From Nonomuraea thailandensis (GTDB taxonomy: Bacteria; Actinomycetota; Actinomycetes; Streptosporangiales; Streptosporangiaceae): 64,000 bases of DNA. The number at the start of each line of letters is the position of its first letter. The first letter of the stretch is position 1. Shown here piece after piece: positions 35,023-43,317 of the stretch. The stretch covers positions 12,545,501 to 12,609,500 of the forward strand of contig NZ_JAMZEB010000002.1 in NCBI RefSeq assembly GCF_024172165.1, read 5' to 3'. The notes beneath the pieces were generated by a model that saw only the letters and a list, made by a program, of their open reading frames with translations, searched no databases and was not told where the DNA came from. The translations under genes and the position numbers were made by a program.

Positions 35023-38000
35023 ATGCCCGATATCGACGCGGTTCCCGGCATGGGGCCGTTGCTTGCCGCCAGGACGTTCTTCACCAAGGCCGAGGTGTCG
35101 GCCGACGGCCGCACCCTGCACCAGATCGACTCAGGCGCGTGGGACCGCTTCTACCGCGACCGATGGGCGCACGACAAGGTCGTGCGCTCGACCCACGGGG
35201 TGAACTGCACGGGCTCGTGCTCGTGGCAGGTGTTCGTCAAGGACGGCCTGATCACCTGGGAGCACCAGGCCACCGACTACCCGTCGGTGGGGCCGGAATC
35301 GCCCGAGTACGAGCCGCGCGGGTGCCCCCGTGGCGCGTCGTTCTCCTGGTACACGTACTCGCCGTCCCGCGTGCGCTACCCGTACGTGCGCGGGGTGCTG
35401 CTGGAGATGTGGCGGGAGGCCCGCGACCGGCTGGGTGACCCCGTGCTGGCGTGGGCGGAGCTGACCGGCGACCCGGAGCGGGCGCGGGCGTACAAGCGGG
35501 CGCGCGGCAAGGGCGGGTTCGTGCGGTCGAGCTGGGACGAGGTCCTGGAGCTGATGGCCGCCGCGCACGTGCACACGATCAAGCAGTACGGTCCTGACCG
35601 GGTCGTGGGATTCTCGCCCATCCCCGCCATGTCGATGGCCTCGTTCGCGGCCGGCACCCGGTTCCTGTCGATGATCGGCGGCACGCTGCTGTCCTTCTAC
35701 GACTGGTACGCCGACCTGCCGATAGCCTCCCCGCAGGTGTGGGGCGACCAGACGGACGTGCCCGAGGCCGCCGACTGGTGGAACTCCCGCTACCTGATCA
35801 TGTGGGGCTCCAACATCCCGGTCACCAGGACGCCGGACGCGCACTTCATGACCGAGGCCCGCTACCAGGGCACCAAGGTCGTCGCGGTCAGCCCCGACTA
35901 CGCCGACAACGTCAAGTTCGCCGACGACTGGCTGTCCCCGCACCCGGGCACGGACGGCGCGCTGGCCATGGCGATGGGGCACGTCGTGCTGTCGGAGTTC
36001 TTCCGCGACCGCCAGGTGCCCTACTTCACCGAGTACGCCCGCAAGTACACCGACCTGCCGTTCCTGGTCACGCTGGAGCCGCGGGGCGACGCCTACGTGC
36101 CGCGCCGCTTCCTGACCGCCGCCGACCTCGGCGAGAGCGGCGAGAACGCGGAGTTCAAGACCGTCTTCCTGGACGAGCCGAGCGGCGCGCCCGTCGTGCC
36201 CAACGGCTCACTCGGCTTCCGCTGGGGCGAGGAGGGCGAGGGCCGCTGGAACCTCGACCTTGACGGCGCCGCCCCCGCCCTGACGCTGCTCGGCCGGCGC
36301 GCGGTGGAGGTGGACCTGCCGCGCTTCGACGAGGGCGACACCGAGGGAGGCTCCGCCATGCGGCGCGGCGTGCCCGTCGCCGAGGTGGGCGGCAAGCTCG
36401 TCACGACCGTGTTCGACCTGCTCATGGCGCAGTACGGGGTGCCGCGCGACGGCCTGCCGGGGGAGTGGCCGACCGGGTACGACGACGCCGCGCAGCCGTA
36501 CACGCCGGCCTGGGCCGAGGAGATCACCTCGGTGCCGGCCGCGACGACCGCCAGGATCGCCCGCGAGTTCGCCCGCAACGCCGAGGTCACCGAGGGCCGC
36601 TCGATGATCGCGATGGGTGCCGGCACGAACCACTGGTTCCACTCCGACCAGATCTACCGCGCGTTCCTGACCCTGACCACGCTGACCGGCTGCCAGGGCG
36701 TCAACGGCGGCGGCTGGGCGCACTACGTCGGCCAGGAGAAGGTCCGGCCCGTCACCGGCTTCCAGCACCTGGCCTTCGCCTTCGACTGGCAGCGGCCGAC
36801 CAGGCACATGGCCGGCACCGCGTTCTGGTACCTGGCCACCGACCAGTGGCGTTACGAGCGGATCGGCGCGGACGAGCTGGCCAGCCCGCTGGGCGAGGGA
36901 CTGTTCGAGGGACGGTCGTTCGCCGACTGCAACGCCCAGGCCGCCCGGCTGGGCTGGCTGCCCTCGCACCCGACGTTCGACCGCAACCCGCTCGTGCTCG
37001 CCGACGAGGCCAAGCTGCAGGGCATCCCGGTCGCCGAGCACGTGGTGAACGAGCTGAGCGCCGGCCGCCTGCGCTTCGCCGCCGAGGACCCCGGCGACCC
37101 GGCCAACTTCCCGCGCGTGCTCACCGTCTGGCGGGCCAACCTGCTCGGCTCCTCCGGCAAGGGCAACGAGTACTTCCTGCGGCACCTGCTCGGCGCCGAC
37201 GCCGAGACCCGCAACGAGGAGGGTGACCGCCCGGCCGAGGTGACCTGGAGGGAGGAGGCCGCCGAGGGCAAGCTCGACCTGCTGACCACGATCGACTTCC
37301 GGATGACGTCCACGGCGCTGTTCGCCGACGTCGTGCTGCCGGCCGCCACCTGGTACGAGAAGCACGACCTCTCCAGCACCGACATGCACCCGTTCGTGCA
37401 CGCCTTCAACCCGGCCATCGCCCCGCCCTGGCAGACCCGCTCCGACTACGACACCTTCCTCGGCCTCGCCGACGCCTTCTCCAGGCTGGCCGCGACCCAC
37501 CTCGGCGCCCGTACCGACGTGCTGGCCGTGCCGCTCACCCACGACACCCCCGACGAGCTGGCCCAGCCCGGCGGCCGGGTGCTCGACTGGAAGCACGGCG
37601 AGTGCGAGCCGATCCCCGGCAGGACCATGCCGAAGATCGTCACGATCGAGCGCGACTACGCGGCCGTCGCCGAGCGCATGCGCGGCATCGGGCCGCTCTT
37701 CGGCCGACTCGGGCTGACCACCAAGGGCATCACCTACCAGGTCGGGCCCGAGCTGGTGCACCTGCGCGGCAAGAACGGGCTCACCCCCGAGGGCCGGATC
37801 TCGCTGGAGACGGCCGACCGCATGTGCGAGGCCATCCTCGCGCTGTCGGGCACCACCAACGGCCGCCTGGCCACGCAGGGCTTCCAGACGCTGGAGCGGC
37901 GCACCGGGACGCGGCTGGCGGACCTGGCCGCCGAGCACGAGGGCAAGCGCATCACGTTCGCGGACACGCAGGCCAGGCCGCAACCGGTGATCACCTCGCC

Positions 38001-38667
38001 CGAGTGGTCCGGCTCCGAGACCGGCGGGCGCCGCTACTCGGCGTTCGTGATCAACGTCGAGCGGGACAAGCCGTGGCACACGCTGACCGGGCGGCAGCAG
38101 TTCTTCCTCGACCACGACTGGATCATCGAGCTGGGGGAGCAGCTCCCCGCGTACCGGCCGCCGCTCAACCTGCTGCGCCACTACGGCGAGCAGGGCGAGG
38201 GGGAGGCCACCGAGGTGACGGTCCGCTACCTGACCCCGCACTCCAAGTGGTCCATCCACTCCGAGTACCAGGACAACGCGTACATGCTGGCGCTGTCGCG
38301 CGGCGGGCCCACGATCTGGATGAGCGTCGAGGACGCCGCGCGGATCGGCGTCGCCGACAACGACTGGATCGAGGCCTACAACCGCAACGGCGTGGTCGTG
38401 GCCAGGGCCGTCGTCTCCCACCGCATGCCGGCCGGGACCGTGTACATGTACCACGCCAAGGACCGCAACGTGAACGTGCCGCTCACCGAGAAGTCGGGCC
38501 GGCGCGGCGGCGTGCACAACTCCCTCACCCGGCTGCTGCTCAAGCCCAGCCACCTCATCGGCGGGTACGCGCAGTTCACCTACGCCTTCAACTACTACGG
38601 GCCGACCGGCAACCAGCGGGACGAGGTCACGGTCATCCGCCGCCGCGGCCAGGAGGTGACCTACTGA
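35023..38667 (+). CDS. narG: Respiratory nitrate reductase, alpha subunit
   Basis: Molybdenum bis-MGD catalytic subunit that reduces nitrate to nitrite at the membrane. The protein has 1214 residues, close to the family norm. The N-terminal HGVNCTGSCSW provides the His/Cys ligands of the FS0 iron-sulfur cluster, and YEPRGCPRGASFSWYTYS matches the NarG signature. The C-terminal MGD-binding region includes TPHSKWSIHSEYQDN. No Tat signal is evident, as is usual for NarG, which faces the cytoplasm. It is the first gene of narGHJI, preceded by two DosR-type boxes, and overlaps narH by one base. Confidence 0.97.
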   Translation: MPDIDAVPGMGPLLAARTFFTKAEVSADGRTLHQIDSGAWDRFYRDRWAHDKVVRSTHGVNCTGSCSWQVFVKDGLITWEHQATDYPSVGPESPEYEPRGCPRGASFSWYTYSPSRVRYPYVRGVLLEMWREARDRLGDPVLAWAELTGDPERARAYKRARGKGGFVRSSWDEVLELMAAAHVHTIKQYGPDRVVGFSPIPAMSMASFAAGTRFLSMIGGTLLSFYDWYADLPIASPQVWGDQTDVPEAADWWNSRYLIMWGSNIPVTRTPDAHFMTEARYQGTKVVAVSPDYADNVKFADDWLSPHPGTDGALAMAMGHVVLSEFFRDRQVPYFTEYARKYTDLPFLVTLEPRGDAYVPRRFLTAADLGESGENAEFKTVFLDEPSGAPVVPNGSLGFRWGEEGEGRWNLDLDGAAPALTLLGRRAVEVDLPRFDEGDTEGGSAMRRGVPVAEVGGKLVTTVFDLLMAQYGVPRDGLPGEWPTGYDDAAQPYTPAWAEEITSVPAATTARIAREFARNAEVTEGRSMIAMGAGTNHWFHSDQIYRAFLTLTTLTGCQGVNGGGWAHYVGQEKVRPVTGFQHLAFAFDWQRPTRHMAGTAFWYLATDQWRYERIGADELASPLGEGLFEGRSFADCNAQAARLGWLPSHPTFDRNPLVLADEAKLQGIPVAEHVVNELSAGRLRFAAEDPGDPANFPRVLTVWRANLLGSSGKGNEYFLRHLLGADAETRNEEGDRPAEVTWREEAAEGKLDLLTTIDFRMTSTALFADVVLPAATWYEKHDLSSTDMHPFVHAFNPAIAPPWQTRSDYDTFLGLADAFSRLAATHLGARTDVLAVPLTHDTPDELAQPGGRVLDWKHGECEPIPGRTMPKIVTIERDYAAVAERMRGIGPLFGRLGLTTKGITYQVGPELVHLRGKNGLTPEGRISLETADRMCEAILALSGTTNGRLATQGFQTLERRTGTRLADLAAEHEGKRITFADTQARPQPVITSPEWSGSETGGRRYSAFVINVERDKPWHTLTGRQQFFLDHDWIIELGEQLPAYRPPLNLLRHYGEQGEGEATEVTVRYLTPHSKWSIHSEYQDNAYMLALSRGGPTIWMSVEDAARIGVADNDWIEAYNRNGVVVARAVVSHRMPAGTVYMYHAKDRNVNVPLTEKSGRRGGVHNSLTRLLLKPSHLIGGYAQFTYAFNYYGPTGNQRDEVTVIRRRGQEVTY

Positions 38668-40220
38668 TGCGCGTCATGGCACAGGTGGCCATGGTGATGA
38701 ACCTGGACAAGTGCATCGGCTGCCACACCTGCTCCGTCACCTGCAAGCAGACCTGGACCAACCGGGAGGGCGTCGAGTACGTCTGGTTCAACAACGTCGA
38801 GACCAAGCCCGGCGTCGGCTACCCCAAGCGGTACGAGGACCAGGAGCGCTGGCGCGGCGGCTGGCAGCTCGACCGGCGCGGCCGGCTCAAGCTCCGTGCG
38901 GGCGGCCGGATCAAGCGCCTGGCCAACCTGTTCTCCAACCCCGACCTGCCCGGCCTGGACGACTACTACGAGCCGGCCACCTACGACTACGACACCCTGC
39001 TCAACGCCCCCGCCGGCCCGCACACGCCGGTCATCCGCCCCAAGTCCGCCATCACCGGCGAGGACATGGCCATCACCTGGGGCGCGAACTGGGAGGACGA
39101 CCTGGGCGGCGCCCCCGAGCACGCCCCGGCGGACCCGAACCTGGCCGCGATGGCGGAGCGGGTGCGGCTGGAGTTCGACCGGACGTTCATGTTCCACCTG
39201 CCGCGCATCTGCGAGCACTGCCTCAACCCGGCCTGCGTGGCCGCCTGCCCGTCGGGCGCCATGTACAAGCGGGAGGAGGACGGCATCGTCCTGGTGGACC
39301 AGGACCGGTGCCGGGGCTGGCGCATGTGCGTGTCGTCGTGCCCGTACAAGAAGGTGTACGTCAACCACCGGACCGGCAAGGCCGAGAAGTGCACGTTCTG
39401 CTTCCCGCGCATCGAGGCCGGGCAGCCCACCGTGTGCGCCGAGACCTGCGTCGGCCGGCTGCGCTACATCGGGCTCATCCTGTACGACGCCGACGCCGTG
39501 CTCGACGCGGCCCGCGTCGAGGATCCGCGCGACCTCCTGGAGGCGCAGCGCCGGGTCTTCCTCGACCCCGACGACCCGGCCGTCATCGCCGCCGCCCGCG
39601 CCGCCGGGATCAGCGAGGACTGGATCGCGGCCGCCCGGCGCTCGCCGATCCACCGGCTTGCCGTGAAGTACCGGGTGGCGCTGCCGCTGCATCCCGAGTA
39701 CCGGACGATGCCCATGGTCTGGTACATCCCGCCGCTGTCGCCCGTGCTGGACGCCGTCACCGGCGTGGGCGCGGACGCCGACGACCCCGACAACGTCTTC
39801 CACGCCATCACCGACCTGCGGATCCCCCTGGAGTACCTGGCGAGCCTGTTCTCGGCCGGGGACACCGAGGTGGTGGCCGGGGTGCTGATGAAGCTGTCGG
39901 CCATGCGGGCGTACATGCGGGCCAGGACCATCGACGGCAGCCAGTCCGGCGAGCTGCTGGAGGCGGTGGGGATGACGGCGGCCGACATGGAGGAGATGTA
40001 CCGGCTGCTGGCCATCGCCAAGTACGACGAGCGTTACGTCGTGCCCGCCGCGCACCGAGAGGACGCCGCCGCGCTGTCCGCCCAGGCCGACGGGTGCAGC
40101 CTCGACGGGGAGGGCGGGCCCGGCATGGGCGGCTTCCACCCGCGGGGGCTGACCGGGCGGCGGAGCGACGGGCGCCTCGGGCTGAAGCTGTTCGCCGGCG
40201 GCAGGGGAGGTGCGGCGTGA
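38667..40220 (+). CDS. narH: Respiratory nitrate reductase, beta subunit
   Basis: Electron-transfer subunit with four iron-sulfur clusters between NarI haem and NarG. The protein has 517 residues. Cys motifs are CIGCHTCSVTC (residues about 15-25), CEHCLNPACVAAC, CRGWRMCVSSC and CTFCF. In CRGWRMC Trp replaces one Cys, which marks the [3Fe-4S] cluster as in other NarH proteins. ATG 38667 overlaps the narG stop (TGATG) and has AGGAGG upstream, so translation is coupled. The last 60 residues are Gly-rich and variable. Confidence 0.97.
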   Translation: MRVMAQVAMVMNLDKCIGCHTCSVTCKQTWTNREGVEYVWFNNVETKPGVGYPKRYEDQERWRGGWQLDRRGRLKLRAGGRIKRLANLFSNPDLPGLDDYYEPATYDYDTLLNAPAGPHTPVIRPKSAITGEDMAITWGANWEDDLGGAPEHAPADPNLAAMAERVRLEFDRTFMFHLPRICEHCLNPACVAACPSGAMYKREEDGIVLVDQDRCRGWRMCVSSCPYKKVYVNHRTGKAEKCTFCFPRIEAGQPTVCAETCVGRLRYIGLILYDADAVLDAARVEDPRDLLEAQRRVFLDPDDPAVIAAARAAGISEDWIAAARRSPIHRLAVKYRVALPLHPEYRTMPMVWYIPPLSPVLDAVTGVGADADDPDNVFHAITDLRIPLEYLASLFSAGDTEVVAGVLMKLSAMRAYMRARTIDGSQSGELLEAVGMTAADMEEMYRLLAIAKYDERYVVPAAHREDAAALSAQADGCSLDGEGGPGMGGFHPRGLTGRRSDGRLGLKLFAGGRGGAA

Positions 40221-40936
40221 AGCTCCGCCACACCGAGGAGCGTGCCGCCGCGCGTCCGGAGGGCTCGCGTGTCGCGGACGCGCGGGGCAGGGCCGCGTTC
40301 CTGCGGCTGGTGTCGCTGCTCCTGCAGTACCCCGACGACGGCCTGCTCGCCGCCCGCGACGAGCTGTGCCGCGCCGCCGACGCGCTGCCCGGCTCGCCGG
40401 GACGGGACAGGCTGGTCGCGTTCACCGGCTGGTACCGCGAGTGCGAGCCGCTGCCGCTGGCCCGCTCCTACGTCGAGACGTTCGACCTGCGCCGCAGATC
40501 CAGCCTCTACCTCACCTACTACCTGCACGGCGACACCCGCCGCCGCGGCATGGCCCTGCTCACGCTCAAGCAGCGCTACCGCGTGGCCGGGCTCGTCCCG
40601 CCGGAGGGCGAGCTGCCCGACTTCCTGCCGGTGGTCTGCGAGTTCGCCGCCCTGGCGGGGCCCGTCACGGGCGAGGCGCCGCTGCGCCAGCACCGCAGGG
40701 GGCTGGAGCTCATCCGCTCCGCCCTGCGCTCCGCCGCGTCGCCGTACTCGCTGGTGCTCGACGCGCTCTGCGCCGAGCTGCCCGAGCTGTCCGCGGCCGA
40801 CCGAGCCGCCGTCGCCGGCCTCGCGCTGGACGGGCCGCCCGCCGAGGAGGTCGGCCTCGCACCCTACGGCCCGCCGCTCGACGAGACGCGTGCGCCCTAC
40901 GGGCCGCCGCTCCACGAAATGGAGGTACGGCCGTGA
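40217..40936 (+). CDS. narJ: Nitrate reductase assembly chaperone
   Basis: Helical chaperone that guides molybdenum cofactor and cluster insertion into NarG; not part of the final enzyme. The protein has 239 residues. LRLVSLLLQYPDDGLLAARDEL and YVETFDLRRRSSLYLTYYLHGDTRRRG are NarJ/TorD-family signatures. The GTG start overlaps the narH stop by four bases. The tail contains an imperfect repeat APYGPPLDET/APYGPPLHEM of unknown role. Confidence 0.95.
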   Translation: MKLRHTEERAAARPEGSRVADARGRAAFLRLVSLLLQYPDDGLLAARDELCRAADALPGSPGRDRLVAFTGWYRECEPLPLARSYVETFDLRRRSSLYLTYYLHGDTRRRGMALLTLKQRYRVAGLVPPEGELPDFLPVVCEFAALAGPVTGEAPLRQHRRGLELIRSALRSAASPYSLVLDALCAELPELSAADRAAVAGLALDGPPAEEVGLAPYGPPLDETRAPYGPPLHEMEVRP

Positions 40937-41625
40937 GCGTCGCGCTCTGGGTCGTCGTCCCGTACATCGCCCTGACGATCTTCGTCGTGGGGCACGTCTG
41001 GCGCTGGCGGGTGGACCAGTTCGGCTGGACCACCCGCACCACGCAGGTGCTGGAGAGCCGGATTCTGCGGCTGGGCTCCCCGCTGTTCCACCTCGGCGCG
41101 TTCGCCGCGATCGGCGGGCACGTCCTGGGGCTGCTCGTCCCCAAGAGCTGGACCGCGGCCGTCGGCGTGGACGAGCACCTGTACCACCTGGTGTCCGTCA
41201 GCGCCGGCACCGTGGCCGGGCTCATGGTGGTGGCCGGGCTCGCGCTGCTGCTGGCCCGCCGCTTCACCAGCCCACGGGTGCGCCGCACCACGACCCGCGC
41301 CGACAAGGTGCTGTTCGCGGTGCTGGCGGTGGTGATCCTGCTCGGCATGAGCGCCACCGTGGGCAAGAACCTGCTCGGCGGCGGCTACGACTACCGCGCC
41401 ACCATCGCCGTCTGGTTCCGCGGCGTGCTCTCCTTCCGGCCCGACCCCGACCTCATGACCGGCGTGCCGCCGATCTTCCAGCTGCACGCCCTGTCGGCCT
41501 GGCTGCTGGCCGCCATCTGGCCGTTCACCCGGCTCGTGCACGTCTGGTCGGCGCCGATCGCCTACCTGTGGCGGCCGTACGTCGTCTACCGGCGGCGCGC
41601 CGTGCACGCGGCGGCCGGGAAGTGA
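40933..41625 (+). CDS. narI: Respiratory nitrate reductase, gamma subunit (cytochrome b)
   Basis: Membrane anchor that oxidises menaquinol through two b haems. The protein has 230 residues with five membrane segments. Haem-ligand His residues are likely in FHLGAFAAIGGHVLGLL and FQLHALSAWLLAAIWPFTRLVH. The GTG start overlaps the narJ stop (GTGA), and its own stop overlaps the next small gene in the same way. The protein completes the NarGHI complex. Confidence 0.96.
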   Translation: MSVALWVVVPYIALTIFVVGHVWRWRVDQFGWTTRTTQVLESRILRLGSPLFHLGAFAAIGGHVLGLLVPKSWTAAVGVDEHLYHLVSVSAGTVAGLMVVAGLALLLARRFTSPRVRRTTTRADKVLFAVLAVVILLGMSATVGKNLLGGGYDYRATIAVWFRGVLSFRPDPDLMTGVPPIFQLHALSAWLLAAIWPFTRLVHVWSAPIAYLWRPYVVYRRRAVHAAAGK

Positions 41626-41978
41626 GCGCCGTGCGGAGCGCGGCCGCGATCCTGCTGGGCGCGTACGCCGCCGCGCTGGCCGGCTCCCGCCTCGCCCCCT
41701 CCAGCAGGGCCGTCTACCTGCGGCGCGCTCGCGGCTACCTGACCTGGATCGCGGCGGCCGTGGCCGGCGGGCGGCTGGCGGAGGAGCCGCTGGCCGACAT
41801 GACCGCGGCCGTCCGGGCCGCCCGCGCCTACCACCGGGCGCTGACCGGCCGCTGCACCCCCCGCACCGCCGACGGCGTGCGCGCCGCCGTCGAGGACTTC
41901 CACACCCGGCTCGGGCCGGGCGGCACGGGCATCCCCCGCGGGCCCGCCCCACAACCTCTCGCAACGCAATCCCTGTGA
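41622..41978 (+). CDS. Small protein resembling the SAM-like (core-binding) domain of tyrosine recombinases
   Basis: A 118-residue protein translationally coupled to narI by a GTGA overlap. The segments SSRAVYLRRARGYLTWIAAAVAGG, PLADMTAAVRAARAYHRAL and CTPRTADGVRAAVEDFHTRLG follow the helical pattern of the N-terminal DNA-binding domain of phage-type integrases. The catalytic domain with the Tyr is absent, and narK starts 7 bases on. It may have been recruited as a small regulator or be an unrelated helical protein. The function in the nar operon is unknown. Confidence 0.7.
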   Translation: MSAVRSAAAILLGAYAAALAGSRLAPSSRAVYLRRARGYLTWIAAAVAGGRLAEEPLADMTAAVRAARAYHRALTGRCTPRTADGVRAAVEDFHTRLGPGGTGIPRGPAPQPLATQSL

Positions 41979-41985
41979 GGAAGAC

Positions 41986-43260
41986 ATGACGAATACCTCA
42001 CCCACCGGCACCTCACCCACCGGCACCTCACCCCACGGCACCTCACCCGCCGGCACCTCACCCGCGGGCCGCCGACCGGCGGTGATGCTCGCCCTGGCGA
42101 CGCTGGGCTTCGCGGTGAACTTCTGGGCGTGGGCGCTGCTCAGCCCGCTCGGCCCCCGATTCAAGGAGTCGCTCGGCCTGTCGGCCGCCCAGCAGGCGCT
42201 GCTGGTGGCCGTCCCCGTGATCGTCGGCTCCCTGGGCCGCATCCCCGTGGGCGCGCTCACCGACCGGTTCGGCGGGCGCGTGATGTTCCCGCTGATCTCC
42301 GTCGCGACCATCGTGCCCGTGCTGTTCATCGGGGTGGCGGGGCAGACGTCGTTCGCCGCGCTGCTGGCCGGCGGCTTCTTCCTGGGCGTCGGCGGGACGG
42401 TCTTCGCCGTCGGCGTGCCGTTCGTCAACGCCTGGTTCCCGCCGCACCGGCGCGGGCTCGCGGTCGGCGTCTTCGGCGCCGGCATGGGCGGCACCGCGAT
42501 CAGCGCCCTGACCACGGTGAGCCTGGTCAGGACGGGCGGCGCGGCCACCCCGTTCCTGATCACCGCCGCCGTGCTGGCCTGCTACGCCGCCGCCGCCTGG
42601 CTGGTCCTGCGCGACGCGCCGGGCCGTACGGTGGCGACCGAGCCGCTCGCCGCGCGCATGGCCGCCACGCTGCGGCTGCCGATCACCTGGCAGGCGTGCG
42701 TGCTGTACGCGGTGGCGTTCGGCGGGTACGTGGCCTTCTCCGTCTACCTGCCCGCCTACCTCCAGACCGGCTACGGCCTCGAACAGGCCGACGCCGCCAA
42801 CCGGATGGCCGGGTTCGTGGTGCTGGCGGTGCTGCTGCGGCCGATCGGCGGCTGGCTGTCGGACCGCGTCGGCCCGGTGCCCGTGCTGGCGGGCGGGTTC
42901 ACGGTGATCGCCGTGATGGCCGCCGTGCAGGCGCTCACCCCGGGGCTGATGCCGATGGGCACGATCGCGTTCCTGACCATGGCCGCCGCGCTCGGAGCGG
43001 GCAGCGGCGCCACGTTCGCCCTGGTCGCGCAGGTCGCGCCGGCCGACAAGGTGGGCTCGGTCACGGGGCTGGTGGGGGCCGCCGGCGGGCTCGGCGGGTT
43101 CGTGCCGCCGCTGCTCATGGGCTTCATCTACGGCGAGCTCGGCTCGTACGGGCTGGGCCTGGCGCTCCTGGCGGTCACGGCCGTGATCACCCTCGCCCTG
43201 ACGGTCACCGTGATCCGCACGGCGGCCACCCGCCGCACCGCCGGGGTCGCGCCCGGCTGA
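41986..43260 (+). CDS. narK: Nitrate/nitrite transporter of the major facilitator family
   Basis: Twelve-segment MFS carrier of 424 residues that imports nitrate and/or exports nitrite. The first 28 residues are five copies of a TSPxG pentapeptide. Transport signatures include RIPVGALTDRFGGR (the loop 2-3 motif), GVFGAGMGGTAISAL (nitrate signature region) and GAAGGLGGFVPPLLMGFIYG (second nitrate signature). It is the last gene of the operon and is followed by a strong hairpin. Size and motifs fit the NarK2/NasA type rather than the fused NarK1-NarK2 form. Confidence 0.95.
   Translation: MTNTSPTGTSPTGTSPHGTSPAGTSPAGRRPAVMLALATLGFAVNFWAWALLSPLGPRFKESLGLSAAQQALLVAVPVIVGSLGRIPVGALTDRFGGRVMFPLISVATIVPVLFIGVAGQTSFAALLAGGFFLGVGGTVFAVGVPFVNAWFPPHRRGLAVGVFGAGMGGTAISALTTVSLVRTGGAATPFLITAAVLACYAAAAWLVLRDAPGRTVATEPLAARMAATLRLPITWQACVLYAVAFGGYVAFSVYLPAYLQTGYGLEQADAANRMAGFVVLAVLLRPIGGWLSDRVGPVPVLAGGFTVIAVMAAVQALTPGLMPMGTIAFLTMAAALGAGSGATFALVAQVAPADKVGSVTGLVGAAGGLGGFVPPLLMGFIYGELGSYGLGLALLAVTAVITLALTVTVIRTAATRRTAGVAPG
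41995..42069 (+). repeat. Five 15-bp tandem repeats inside the narK 5' end
   Basis: The unit ACCTCACCCACCGGC is repeated five times with small changes, coding TSPTG, TSPTG, TSPHG, TSPAG, TSPAG. The frame is kept, so copy number can vary without breaking narK. The repeat lengthens the cytoplasmic N-terminus. Confidence 0.85.
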
Positions 43261-43277
43261 GCCAGGGGCATGCGAAA

Positions 43278-43310
43278 GGGCGCCGCCGCGCGATCCGCGC
43301 GACGGCGCCC
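43278..43310. terminator. Strong bidirectional hairpin after narK
   Basis: Two 15-base arms, GGGCGCCGCCGCGCG and its near-complement, pair with a single mismatch around a 3-base loop. It separates narK from the convergent nitronate monooxygenase gene. Confidence 0.8.
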
Positions 43311-43317
43311 TCGGCTG

